Assembly: GCA_017420845.1 (NCBI GenBank)
Contig: JAFQOC010000259.1
Coordinates: forward strand, 1 to 5,602
From: Clostridia bacterium
GTDB taxonomy: Bacteria > Bacillota > Clostridia > Oscillospirales > CAG-272
Length of the DNA stretch: 5,602 nt
Reading direction: 5' to 3'
The first letter of the stretch is position 1, and each line of letters begins with the position of its first letter. Under the pieces are notes generated by a model that made no database searches, was not told the DNA's origin, and worked only from the letters and a program-made list of their open reading frames with translations. Positions 5,524-5,602 of this stretch are shown here, one piece after another. The position numbers and the translations under genes were made by a program.

Positions 5524-5544
5524 TGCAGGGGCCAAGCCCCTGCA
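5524..5544. repeat. GC-rich palindrome, intergenic repeat or atypical terminator
   Basis: TGCAGGGGC-CAA-GCCCCTGCA is a perfect nine-pair stem with a three-base loop. On the plus strand it is followed by CAAAAAAC, an A-run rather than the T-run of an intrinsic terminator. On the minus strand the T-run precedes the stem instead of following it. It may still end mutase transcripts through the stem alone. Its form recalls the palindromic intergenic elements scattered in many GC-rich Clostridia genomes (inference from general knowledge, not searched). Confidence 0.6.
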
Positions 5545-5560
5545 CAAAAAACGAAGGGGG

Positions 5561-5591
5561 GCGGTGTAGGAGGGGTTTTCCCACCTGCCGC
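5561..5591. repeat. Imperfect hairpin at the right edge
   Basis: GCGG (5561-5564), AGG (5568-5570) and GGG (5572-5574) can pair in order with CCGC (5588-5591), CCT (5584-5586) and CCC (5580-5582) around a GTTTT loop. The stem is broken by an A-A mismatch and a small internal loop. It is the third stem-loop in about 90 bases. The element may continue beyond the window. No reading frame is seen in 5480-5602. Confidence 0.4.
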
Positions 5592-5602
5592 ACCACGGAC
5601 AA

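Noticed and set aside
5524..5550. Classical rho-independent terminator for the mutase gene
   Set aside because: The stem is strong, but it is followed by an A-run on the plus strand and lacks a downstream T-run on either strand. It is listed as a palindromic repeat with only possible terminator function.
1..5602. CRISPR array, tRNA, rRNA, insertion sequence or attachment site
   Set aside because: No regularly spaced direct repeats, cloverleaf-like segments, transposase motifs or terminal inverted repeats with target duplications were seen.

Overview
The window looks like chromosomal DNA from a GC-rich member of the Bacillota, probably an anaerobic gut-type Clostridia (Oscillospirales-like). 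This is inferred from strong AGGAGG-type ribosome binding sites, a textbook vegetative promoter, GC-rich third codon positions, an ECF-like sigma factor paired with a membrane protein of Clostridia style, and palindromic intergenic sequence. No tRNA, rRNA, CRISPR array, transposase or phage gene is visible.

Left part (1-3409): a two-gene, same-strand unit. A GTG-started sigma-70 family (ECF-like) sigma factor (54-614) is followed after 98 bases by an 888-residue single-pass membrane protein (713-3379). That protein has a short N-terminal tail predicted to be cytoplasmic, one membrane helix, and a very long exported part. The exported part holds about seven divergent copies of a small BamE/SmpA-like unit (a GM-x-LLG-x-P motif followed by W-x-DG), interrupted by a unique domain of about 200 residues. 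Gene order and topology suggest that it regulates or anchors the sigma factor (anti-sigma-like), with the repeats as the sensing or binding part. This is inference. A strong hairpin closes the unit at 3386-3409.

Middle (3418-3897, minus strand): a small four-helix ferritin-like protein with a nearly complete di-metal ligand set. It converges on the sigma operon and diverges from the gene to its right.

Right part (3976-5479): a well-formed sigma-A promoter (TTGACT, 17-base spacer, TACAAT) drives a complete phosphoglucomutase/phosphomannomutase-family enzyme (4055-5479) with all four signature motifs. The last 123 bases are non-coding and contain three consecutive hairpins that look more like a dispersed palindromic element than a simple terminator.

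The three transcription units show no obvious shared pathway. The most interesting item is the sigma factor plus giant repeat-bearing membrane protein, in particular the tandem A-B doublet architecture of its exported repeats.
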